DNA from: Physocladia obscura
Taxonomy: Eukaryota; Chytridiomycota; Chytridiomycetes; Chytridiales; Chytriomycetaceae
Direction of reading: 5' to 3'
Assembly: GCA_027596945.1 (NCBI GenBank)
Contig: JADGJH010000963.1
Location: 1 to 12,808 of the forward strand
Length of the DNA: 12,808 nt
Numbering within the stretch: the stretch's first letter is position 1; the number at the start of each line of letters is the position of its first letter. The notes under the pieces are model-generated. The model searched no databases and was not told where the DNA came from. It worked only from the letters and a program-made list of their open reading frames with translations. The translations under genes and the position numbers were made by a program. Positions 1 through 9,164 of the stretch are shown here, one piece after another.

Positions 1-47
1 GAAAAAATTAAAAAAATTAAAAAAATTAACGCGCACACACACAACAG
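1..47 (+). other. 3' end of an intron of the LRR membrane-protein gene
   Basis: The window opens inside an intron. An A-rich tract with three tandem units of A(6-7)TT runs into TTAAC, a plausible branch point near 26-30. A CA-repeat follows and ends in CAG at 45-47. Downstream from 48 the frame immediately encodes an LRR N-terminal cap, which supports this acceptor. Unusually, the stretch before the AG is a CA-repeat, not a pyrimidine tract. Confidence 0.7.
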
Positions 48-3000
48 GAATTGATTGTCATAACGATGACGAAAACAGGCTCAAAATTTTTTACACATTA
101 TGTAACGGCCCACGTTGGATATCGGCTGAAAACTGGACATTGTCTCAACCATGTCACGCAATTCCATTAAACTCACCATTACAAGCCCAAATGCAATGGC
201 ACGGAATTGGAACCTGTATTGCCCAACGTGTCACATCAATTATACTGCCCTCAAACAATATCATTTGTTCGAACGAAGCAATCTCTTTGCAAAACATTTC
301 ATTTCCATACTACACTCACGTTCTTGACCTCTCACACAACATCATCCCTATATTTCCAGACACAGTCGCGTCACTTCCGCATTTATCTCTACTTTCATTT
401 GCGTTTACTGAAATGACGGGGGAAATTCCGGTTTCTTTTTTGACTGCAGAGATTCCATTGGTTGGTCTGAATTTGACCAGGAACGCGCTCACTGGCGTTA
501 TTGCAACATCTTCAGTTTCTTCCCCATGGTTAGCAAACTTGCTTGGTTTGGATATCAGCGGCAATGCGTTTGAAGGCTGGTTACCGAATCAGGTGGTGGA
601 AATGGCCGCGCCAAAGTCAGTGTGGCTTAATGGTGGAAGTAACAAATTCTATTGTCCGAATATATCCGTGTATGCTCTTAATGAGTACGCGTGTCAAGAT
701 ATTGATGTGCCAAAGATGACACCAGGACAAGTGGGAATGCCCAGTTTAGTAAAACCTGCAAAACTGTATTTTCCGGGACTTGCTTATGTTCCATTATATT
801 CAAAGTTGTCATGTATTATTGATGACGTTATAATTGTTAATGGGACGGTTTCGAAAGATATGAATGGTGCTGTATGCTTGGTTTCTGAGTTGAGTCCTGG
901 AATCCATCACGTAAGCCTTGCATATGATTACTCAGTGAATCCGACGCAGCGAATGGTAGTTTTTCCACTTACTGTTACGAGCAACTGTCCTATTGGTAGT
1001 TATCTTGTTGATGACGGAGTTGCCGGAAAATGTTTTACTTGTCCAACTGGTGGATTTTGTGCTGGTGGCACTTTGGAACCAGTTAGTCTTGCTGAATATT
1101 TTGAGAGTCCTGTAAATCCGTTAGTCTTCTTGGAATGCTTTCATCCAGATTATTGCATCGGAAATAGCACATGCTCTGTGGAATCAACAGGCTCGCGCTG
1201 TGCTTTTTGTGCTGAGGAATTCGTCAATGTCAATGGCAATTGTGTTATATGTGAAGCAGGACAAAGTATTGGAGTGGCTTTATTATTTGTGGTGGCGGCA
1301 ATTTTTCTGCCAGGGTGGTGGATATGGAGAGCTCAAACAGGTTTCAGTAGCTCTGCGTGGGGAGTTTTGGTAATGTTTTTTCAGATTGTTGGCTTGTTTG
1401 ACAAGGTATTTTAAAAATGCAAAAAATTATTGTCTTTTCTGTCTTTATATTTGGTGAATAAATTAAAATCAGTATCCAATCAATTGGGACTCGAAACTGG
1501 GAGATGTTGTTCAAAAAGTTTCAATTGCGATTTTGAATACAGATTATATAAACTTACAATGTGCCTATAACCTGTCATACTATCCGCGTCTATTTTTCGT
1601 CTGGATTATACCTTTTGTTTTTCTATGCATTTTCAAGCTTTATGTTCTAGTCAAAAGCTTACTACAATCAAGAAAAACTGGGATATCATTTCGAAAACAT
1701 ATAAAACAATGGGACCAATATTCAGGTAATAACCTTTTCATTTCTTCTCCAAATTTTTTAATAAAATTCCTTCAAATAGTTCAAGGATTTTGCAGTTTTT
1801 TGATGCTACTACACGTTCCTTTGACTGATCGTGCACTGCGTTTATTTGTGTGTGTTACCGACCCATACGATAATCGATACTACATCTCTGGGACGCCAGA
1901 AATTACGTGTTACGACAATTTTTGGTATTTTGTCAGCCCTTTCGCAGGAATTTTCGCAGTACTTTACGGAGCTGGAATTCCTGTTATATTTTTCTTGATT
2001 CTTTTTAAAAACAAGGATAAACTTTGGGATACTGACGTTAAAAACAAATTTGGAGTACTGTATTCTTCATATACCGTCTCTACATGGTGGTGGACGCCGT
2101 TTCAAATGATGTGGTCGTAAGTTGAATGATTTTATAAAACTATTTTTTTTTCACACAAATATCAGTCTTTGTTTCATGATGCTGCCAGTTATATTCAGAA
2201 AAAGGCCTACCTATTTGATGTTTATTAGCGTTATAATGATGTATGCTTACTTGTTCTCCATCATTGTAAGCGTAGCTTTGCACGTGCTAGATACCCAATT
2301 ATTAACACCAAAAAGTATGCAAAACCATATAAATTAATTCGTACAAACCATGTTGCTATTTTGACGTGGGTATCAATTATTTTATTTCTATTTGCGGGAA
2401 TAATTGTTGGATTTCTCCAATCATCGAATGACGACAATTTCTGGATAATAGCAAGCGTCCTTGCTTTGTTTTACGCCAGCTTAATTGTCGTGATTCATGC
2501 ATTTTTGCATGAAATTGTGCATAATTACGATAATTCTGTTGAAAATGGATACATTAATGCGAACAGCGGCATTATTGGCTGGTTTCTAGTCAAAATTCCA
2601 AAGCTTCGAGTGATATTTCCGAAAGTCGAAGCAGAAAAAGACGACACTATTCTGGGAAAAACTGATGACTGCAAATATCCAGTCAAAACTATTATTCTCA
2701 CTCCTGAAGAGCGTGAAATTCAGAAAATTGCATCAGTTACTTTAAACACAGCTGAAGAGCTTGAAACAATAGAAAATCAATCAGCCAGAAACCTTGGTAT
2801 TATCAAACAGCAAAACAGTAACAAATTTTCTCTTTCATGGATTGTTGACAGTGGAGGTGAAATATATGAAACTTCAGATGGTGATGCATTCAAAGCATTA
2901 CCTGAAAGCGATGATAACCTGGGATTTTCTGAATCTAGCAGTGGATTTATGTCAAAAGGAATTGCAGATGCTCGGGAAGCAATTCAAATCGCAGCTAACA

Positions 3001-3074
3001 GCATTGCAGTTGGAATTCGAGGGACTCATGTCCAAATTATTGATGAAAAAGAACAAGATAGGTCTGAAAAATAA
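48..3074 (+). CDS. LRR and cysteine-rich multi-pass membrane protein, 3' part of gene
   Basis: The start lies upstream of the window. Exons are 48-1405, 1473-2116, 2166-2265 and 2316-3074 (TAA). Introns are 67, 49 and 50 nt, all GT-AG, and phases match at every join, giving 952 residues. An LRR N-terminal cap (NGPRW, ENW, PC, WHGIGTC) precedes about four plant-type leucine-rich repeats (LDLSHN, LNLTRN, LDISGN). Next come a beta-rich spacer and a cysteine-rich module of the ephrin-receptor/GCC2-GCC3 type (CPIGSY, CFTCPTGGFC). About eight or nine hydrophobic helices follow, the first near 1262-1327 and 1352-1404, the last near 2430-2510. A charged tail of about 190 residues ends the protein. 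The topology suggests an extracellular sensor domain on a polytopic membrane core. Ligand and output are unknown. The architecture is typical of lineage-expanded surface proteins of zoosporic fungi and protists (inference). Two AATAAA signals sit at the stop. Confidence 0.85.
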
Positions 3075-3079
3075 ATAAA
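3070..3079 (+). promoter_or_regulatory. Overlapping polyadenylation signals of the LRR membrane-protein gene
   Basis: AATAAA occurs at 3070-3075, overlapping the TAA stop, and again at 3074-3079. The position fits 3'-end formation of the plus-strand gene, though such hexamers are frequent by chance in AT-rich DNA. Confidence 0.4.
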
Positions 3080-3217
3080 ATGCATTTTTTTCTGAATATT
3101 TAAAAAAAATTAATTTGGTGGATATAAGGAGTTAGCAATCAGTACAAAATCCACGAGCAATAATAACTTAACTATTACGCATTTTTGTAGCAGCAATACT
3201 TGCAGCTGGGATCTTTC

Positions 3218-3232
3218 CGTGATGTCATCACG
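3218..3232. repeat. Perfect 15-nt palindrome with CRE/AP-1-like core
   Basis: Seven-base arms (CGTGATG and CATCACG) flank a single T. The core TGATGTCATCA resembles a bZIP (CRE/ATF) site. It lies in the convergent intergenic region, not at an obvious promoter, so a regulatory role is uncertain. Confidence 0.4.
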
Positions 3233-3580
3233 CATTTGATGAAATGGCAACGACAAGCGTAGCAACAAAATTTGGGCACCAACTCCAGCGCAGCTACCTC
3301 AACGATGCAGTATCGTCAAGACAAAAAGGGTTGATGTCAGGTTACGCGTTCAACAAGAATTGGATTCGGAAATTTGGTGAAGGATTTTAGGCTGGAAATA
3401 GTTAACATCATAAATTTAGTGAGAATCACTAAAAGGTCGAATCAGTCAAGTAATACTAATGAAAATGACGGAAAGTTAAATGCAATAAAAAGTTATTTTG
3501 TCGATAATGCTGCGCGAGATTAACTTGAATTTGTGTAGTCAAAGATAATCATATTTTGCCTTTCAAGCAAGTATAGCGAA

Positions 3581-3643
3581 TTATTTTTTCCTTGTTATTT
3601 TTTCCTTGTTATTCTTAAATCTTATTATTAGTATTATTATTAT
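3581..3643. repeat. 14-bp tandem duplication followed by a TTA-type microsatellite
   Basis: The unit TTATTTTTTCCTTG occurs twice head to tail at 3581-3594 and 3595-3608. An imperfect TTA/ATT repeat follows at about 3621-3643. It is most likely replication-slippage DNA in the 3' flank of the cyclase gene. Confidence 0.7.
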
Positions 3644-3649
3644 CATCTT

Positions 3650-3655
3650 TTTATT
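3650..3655 (-). promoter_or_regulatory. Polyadenylation signal of the soluble adenylyl cyclase gene
   Basis: AATAAA on the minus strand lies 23 nt past the TAA stop at 3680-3678, a suitable position for 3'-end formation of the cyclase transcript. Confidence 0.45.
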
Positions 3656-3677
3656 GTTGGTGCAAATTACAAGTACT

Positions 3678-6600
3678 TTATTGGTTGAGGATTGCGGAAT
3701 TTAAAACACTCCATCCAAATTCATTTTCTTGAAAATACAATTTGATTTTTTTTATCTCGGATTTTATCGTTTCTTTTTTTTGACTCCCTCCCACAAGCAA
3801 TTTTACCTCCAAAATTTTCAACTGGATAAAATTTTCATTGTATACGCCGAAAAATTGTTGTCCCTTTGCAAACTGAATGGCTGTCGCAGCTTGACTGAAG
3901 AATCGATCATTTTTTCCTTCAACCAATGCTTGTATTGCAAGAAGCATTTTGGAATAATATCGAAATATCTTTGGCATTATAGTTCCTTTTGCGATATAAA
4001 TAGCGACTTTTATCAACTGAAGTATGTGTGATTTGTCGATTTTAATATTTAACGACGCATTTGTTATATCTATGATCGCCCATTGAATCATATACGGGAA
4101 GAAATGGATTAGTGGAAGCATTAGAAAACTTTTTTGGGTCAAGGATTCATCGGAACAGTGATTAATTGCATTACTGATTGAGTTAGTCAGCTTTTCATGC
4201 CAATCAATGAATTCTGATTCGTTTTTGACTTGCGATAGTTTTATAATGCTAAATTGAGCGTACATAAATTCTGCTGTGAGGCACAGAGAATCTGCTGATA
4301 TCTGAATACCCTAAAACTAAGCGTTAGAACCCCCAATGTTTTCATTTTTTTTTTAAAAAAAAATTTTGAAATTTTTTTTACTTTGGATGAGCGAATCATA
4401 GGAAGATATCGCTTGAAAGCTTTATGCGCTCCTTCAATATCTCCTTGCGAAAGTCTCGCTGACGCTCGAATTATATTGAGTATTGCTACTTGAAGTTCTC
4501 TTCCCTCTTCAACAGAAAAATAAATTTGATCTTGTTCTTCAAAGATTTGGTAAAGTTGAAAATCTGCAAGTCTGATGCCATACTTTCAATAAAAACGCAT
4601 TGGTAAAGTTAAACTTACATTAACGATAGATAATGGCTAGTAAAGCGAGCCAAACAACTTTTTTCTGTGAACTCCACTCCTGCTGAAGCAGAAAGATCCA
4701 AACTTTTTCGGTAGTCAAGCATGCATTGCTGGAAGTTTTCAAGAAATCCTTCTAAAGTAGCTTTTGAATTGAATAATATTGAATATATGCCTTTTGAATA
4801 AGTTGACAGTTCGTATTCATCAATGTTTTCAATTAATTTCATGCACTGAGTATATGCCATAGTGCTCAGACTTGTTAAGCCCATTAATTTCAGAGTCAAG
4901 GCGCTGGCTATATAATAACGACCAAGACGGACTGGCCGGTCGATTGTAATTAATTCTCCAATAATAGCCCCAAGAATTGAAAAGCTTATCAGGGGTAATC
5001 CAGGATCAATGCTGGACAAAGATTTCAAAAAATGCTCACACGTAAGGAATATTTCTTTGAGGCACTCATTATATCCATTTTCTAAATTCAAACAAATTTC
5101 AGCCTCAGCTTCTGATAATTTAAATCCTAAAATCCACCAAAAAGGTTTTTTCGAAAATATTTTATCCCGTTCAGTTTTGTATTCTTGAAAAGCGTTTGGA
5201 AATACTTCAATTGTAAAAGCACGTGAAATTTCCCCTCGTTTTGGTGCTCGTTTCTTCAAGATTTTCCGAAAAATCATTTGATATTTATAAATTCGTTTCA
5301 ATGATGTTATTTTATCTGCAATCGGATTTTTTAGCCCAAGAACAGCAAGAGCTTTAACAAATTCGCCAATGGAAGCTTTGAAATCACTGCAAATTCAAAT
5401 TCAAATTAAATACATGTATTTCATTATTCATTTTTGAAACTGACCCAATTTCGTAATAACATCGGCCTAGCAAACGATACTCTTTTATATTTTCCATTAA
5501 TGTTTTAGATTTTTCGATTTTAGTTTCAAACGATCCCAATAAATTGTAATATTCAAACGCTTCTTTCGCGCGTCCTATTTCTGCAGAGTTTACAAACGCT
5601 TGGTACAGAAAATGTCTTTTCCTTTCTTCACTACCGTCTAATTTCAACAAGTGAAAGATCAGAGATTGTAAATGACTTGAGTGATTGTCATCATTTATGG
5701 TGCTCTCATAGTAATTCGCGAATGCCCCATGAATTGCTTGCCGCTTTGAGGGAACTAAATTGGAATAAATGACTTGTAAAACTAGAAAATGAGAAAACAT
5801 TAAAACGTCAGATGTATCTGTTTTTCTTATGAACTGGTATGAATCATGCAGCCGAATAATATTCAATATCTGATTCTTCGCCAACTTTTTGCTTTTATGA
5901 GTTGTTTCATTCAGAACGTATACTACGTCATTAACATTAAAGTATTGCCCTGCGACTGAAGCGGCCCTCAAAAGTTCTTTCATTTCCAGAGTCAATCTAT
6001 CGAATCTATTGAAGTTTAGATTTAGACACTGATGAAATAAATTTGATGTGACTCTTACTGTGCAGTAACTACGGAATCACCACCTCCTAGTTGTTTTCTG
6101 ACCATTTGCTTTTGGGATAGCACCATAATATCATTTTCAAGAGTAATATGGCCTGATTCCTTCATCAAAGATATTATTGACGAAGCAATCAGAGGATTCC
6201 CTTGGCTTTGAGAGAGAACTTCGCTCGTGAGTTTTGGATCAACGGAATTTATTCGTCCCATGGAAGCCAACAAAGTTTTAATCAGCATTTCAATCCCCGT
6301 TTCAGAAATTGGTTCGAGTTTTAAATGCTTCAATTCGGACAAATCCAAAATTTTTTGAAAGTCAGCTTGTGTTGAATCTTTGTGTTCCTGAAATAAATTT
6401 TTAATTTCAATCAGTTAAAAGACGGCAAACCTCTAATGGCCTTGAAGCGATGAAGAAAAATATGTTTGGGCATTTTTGCATCAGTCGGCATGTCAAATCG
6501 AACGAGTAGCTGTCTAACCACTGATTTATGATTTTTTCTCAATGAAACAATTTCTTTTTTAAATATTATAATATAATTCACCTGAAAGTCGTCAATGACA

Positions 6601-9046
6601 ATTGCTATTTTGGGTATGCCCGAGAAAATTTTCGTCAAAAATACTGACAGCTTTGTGACAAGGTCAGAGATAACAGGAGTTACTCCTTTTGTTTTACACA
6701 TCAGCCCAGGGACAGATGCAAGAATATCCCACGAAGCTTGAGGAAACACGGAAGAAATGAACTCATGAGTTTTCAAAATATCGCCCAGTGAATCAGTACT
6801 TGATTTCAGATAGTTTGCGGAGGGCAAAGAAGAGGATTTTTGAAGCATGGAATTTGAAAGAGTCCCAGATAAACCAGATAAATCAAGCTTTCTTGACTGT
6901 ACTTGAATTATCAATTCTGATAAAATCTGGCCATAGCTAAAGAGCATTGTCGTCTTCTGATGCTCTTGCCCCCTTCCGGTACTTACAGTTTACAGTCAAT
7001 TTTTGGAAATTATCAAAAAAAAAAAAACAAAAAAAACAAACCAAACTATTACTGCCTGTTCTTGAAATATTTCTGCAACAAAATTTTGCAAGAGCGCAGT
7101 CTTGCCCAAACCAGTTCTCGCCGTTATTGCAATAAGTTGCCTTTCACCAGCCATCCATGCCGAAATCGAATTGCGTATGATTTGTAACTCTTGATCCCTG
7201 CCGCATAGCACGAGCTTTTGAGTTTCCGATTTCTCTTTGACAGTCAGTGGTTGGTATATTTTCACAGGATTCAAAGCGCCTGACAAAGATACAATGAGAA
7301 ACTTTGGCATAAAAATCAATTCAAACCTTTGAGCTGAACTAGTGGAATATCTATGTCAAATATATATTCATCTTTTGTTGCATTAAAAGTTGCCTCGTCA
7401 CAGAGAATTGAGCCTTTACAAATATCCAAGCACATCAATCGGGCAGCGTTGTTTACTGCGACTCCCAGAACGGTACCATCAGCTCTTGTTCGATTTCCAA
7501 TAATTCCACTAAATACGGGACCGTTTGTAATCCCGATGGAGAAAGATGATCCAACTATCGATTCGAATCGTTTTGCCATATCAAAAGCTGCGCTCAAAGC
7601 ATACCCCGATTCGCCCTTCTCATGAGCATGACCTTGTAAGCCCCAGACAATAAGAGCTGTGAGAGCTTTATCGTCGCAATTCATTTGCCGTAATGTTCCT
7701 TCAAATTTGAACATGCTTTTCATGATAGCTTCCATCAAACTTTGAAGTTTTTCCAGATTTTCTTTTTCTGCAATAGTATCGACTTTGAAATCCGGAAATT
7801 GAATGAAAATGACTGAGAGATTGCGCAATTGATCATAAGCTTCAAAAATTGAATCAATTTGTATCTTTAGGTTTGCAGCAAATTTATCGGGGGTAGAGTC
7901 TGCTTGAACCCTTTTTTTGGCAAACAACATTGCCCTGCCAAGAGTATCATCCATATAGGCCGATAACTCATCGAGAATAGAAGGATCAAATTTCATTGGT
8001 GTTCTCTCCAAACCAGTATCAAGCTGCCCTGGGTTAAATTGAAACTCACCCATACGATCCTCTAAGCTGGAAATTAAATCGTCCAGTGAGTTGTTTTCGC
8101 TGATTATATATGCTTCTTCAGTGTCGGAAATTCGCGATATCTTAATAGGAACCTTCAATTCCACAGATATTTCTTCTTGAAGAATATCCCAGCAAATTTT
8201 GTCGAATGCAAATTCACCACGTTGTCCCTTTTCGAGTAGAATCCCAGACTGCGTTAATGCCTTTCCAGCAATAAAGAACTCTGATTTGGCAAATTTGAGT
8301 CCATTCTCAATTCCTATATGGACTTGTTGAGTTTCGCCGAATCCCAGTCCAATATGAACTTTGAGCGGTTGACTGACAAATTTTCGTGGACCTGACACCG
8401 TGAAACTTAACTTTCGCGAATAATTGTTGCTTTTTGATGTGCCAGCACTTCTGCTTGGATTACGGGCGATTGATTTGGCACTCTCCAGCTCCATCGAGCT
8501 CATAGATTTTATACTTTCAGATTCTGATTGACTCGACTGAACAACCGTCGATAAATCTCGATTGGACGCTTTTCGTGAAATCGCTGGAGCGGTTTCTTCG
8601 ACAGAAACTGTATACTCGCGGAAATAGTTTAGTAAATTTAAGCTGCATAGAAATGCGCTCATGACCATCCCTCGTGTTATATCATCTGATCCTGATTTGT
8701 GACACCTGGCAATAAATTTTAAACAAAGAGAAGAAGCAAATGATTTTTACCAAACAGCAATCACAGCATCTCCAGCAAATTTAACGATAGATCCGCCAGT
8801 TTGATGCACATTTTCTATGATAACTTCCATTGGAGGATTGAGTAATTCTTTTATCTTGGCTCCACTGTCATTTCCTAAAACTTCTTGTAAATGTGAAGAC
8901 AGCTTAGAATATCCTGAAATATCTATGATTGCAACAAGTCCGGTTGGAGTTGTTTGAGTCCACGGAAGGCTTCGCTTTGCAGTTGAAAAAAGGGATCGGA
9001 TATGTTGTGGAACTAGCGCGATTGGGTCTATCGTCGTACCATCCAT
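3678..9046 (-). CDS. ADCY10: Soluble adenylyl cyclase (ADCY10/sAC type)
   Basis: Makes cAMP from ATP; the family is cytosolic and bicarbonate/Ca2+-responsive. Ten exons (minus strand): 9046-8751, 8705-7327, 7279-7042, 6981-6582, 6520-6431, 6387-6059, 6005-5445, 5386-4619, 4571-4382, 4310-3678. Nine introns of 43-71 nt are GT-AG with matching phases, giving 1627 aa; human sAC is 1610. C1 has both metal aspartates, D42 (IIDISGYS) and D93 in KFAGDA, with K89. C2 (about 395-559) has K445 (DDKAL), GPVFSGIIGN, and N517 and R521 in VNNAAR. Walker A lies at 612-619 (ARTGLGKT), Walker B at 764-771 (IVIDDFQ), followed by WLDS. The rest is helical and TPR-like. A Ser-rich insertion occupies about 133-203. 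The start is the first in-frame ATG; the frame stays open to 9190 without another, so an upstream exon is possible. The exon 4 acceptor at 6982 is the least certain (alternative seven bases downstream). Confidence 0.93.
7010..7041 (-). other. Intron 3 of the cyclase gene: T-rich tract
   Basis: Intron 3 spans 7041-6982. Its 5' half on the coding strand is nearly pure T with two G interruptions, and it lies between the Walker A exon and the next exon. The donor GTTTGT matches the GTTTG donors of introns 2 and 5 in the same gene. The acceptor lacks a nearby pyrimidine tract. Choosing the AAG at 6984-6982 yields the motif TGRGQE, which fits the family better than the alternatives. Confidence 0.55.
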
Positions 9047-9164
9047 TTCCTTCAAATAAACAAAATCCAAAAAAATTGAACCATTGTTGTTCGAACTCAA
9101 ATAAAATATGTATTGACAAATTGAAAGAAAAGAAAAAAAAGCATCTTTAAAAGCAAAAAAGTTG
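9047..9164 (-). promoter_or_regulatory. 118-nt spacer between the URC1 stop and the cyclase ATG
   Basis: This is the only non-coding space between two tandem genes, so it must hold the 3' end of URC1 and, unless the cyclase has an upstream exon, its promoter or 5' leader. The coding strand is pyrimidine-rich (several T6-T8 runs) at about 9110-9160. I see no AATAAA and no convincing TATA box. The ATG at 9046 sits in GGAAATGG, with purines at -3 and +4. Confidence 0.4.

Larger units (their letters stand above)
3075..3677. other. Convergent intergenic region with a less AT-rich island
   Basis: This stretch separates two convergent genes. Around 3180-3390 the base composition is visibly less AT-rich than its flanks. 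Two short overlapping ORFs lie there. On the plus strand, 3244-3390 has 48 codons from an ATG. On the minus strand, about 3315-3180 has 46 codons without a clear ATG and is notably cysteine-rich (motifs KFCCYACRCHF and CKYCCYK, ending in a stop). I recognise neither. They may be a remnant of an older gene, a terminal exon of something unseen, or chance. A palindrome at 3218-3232 and simple repeats from 3581 to 3643 complete the region. Confidence 0.5.

Noticed and set aside
2794..3078. Alternative plus-strand frame of about 94 codons in the tail of the first gene
   Set aside because: It overlaps exon 4 in another frame. The exon 4 frame is the one that joins in phase with the membrane helices.
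3729..4031. Plus-strand ORF of about 100 codons
   Set aside because: It lies antisense to the last exon of the cyclase, whose frame is supported by phase and by continuity with upstream exons. The plus-strand translation is Phe-rich antisense sequence.
7353..7625. Plus-strand ORF of about 90 codons
   Set aside because: It is antisense to the conserved C2 catalytic segment of the cyclase.
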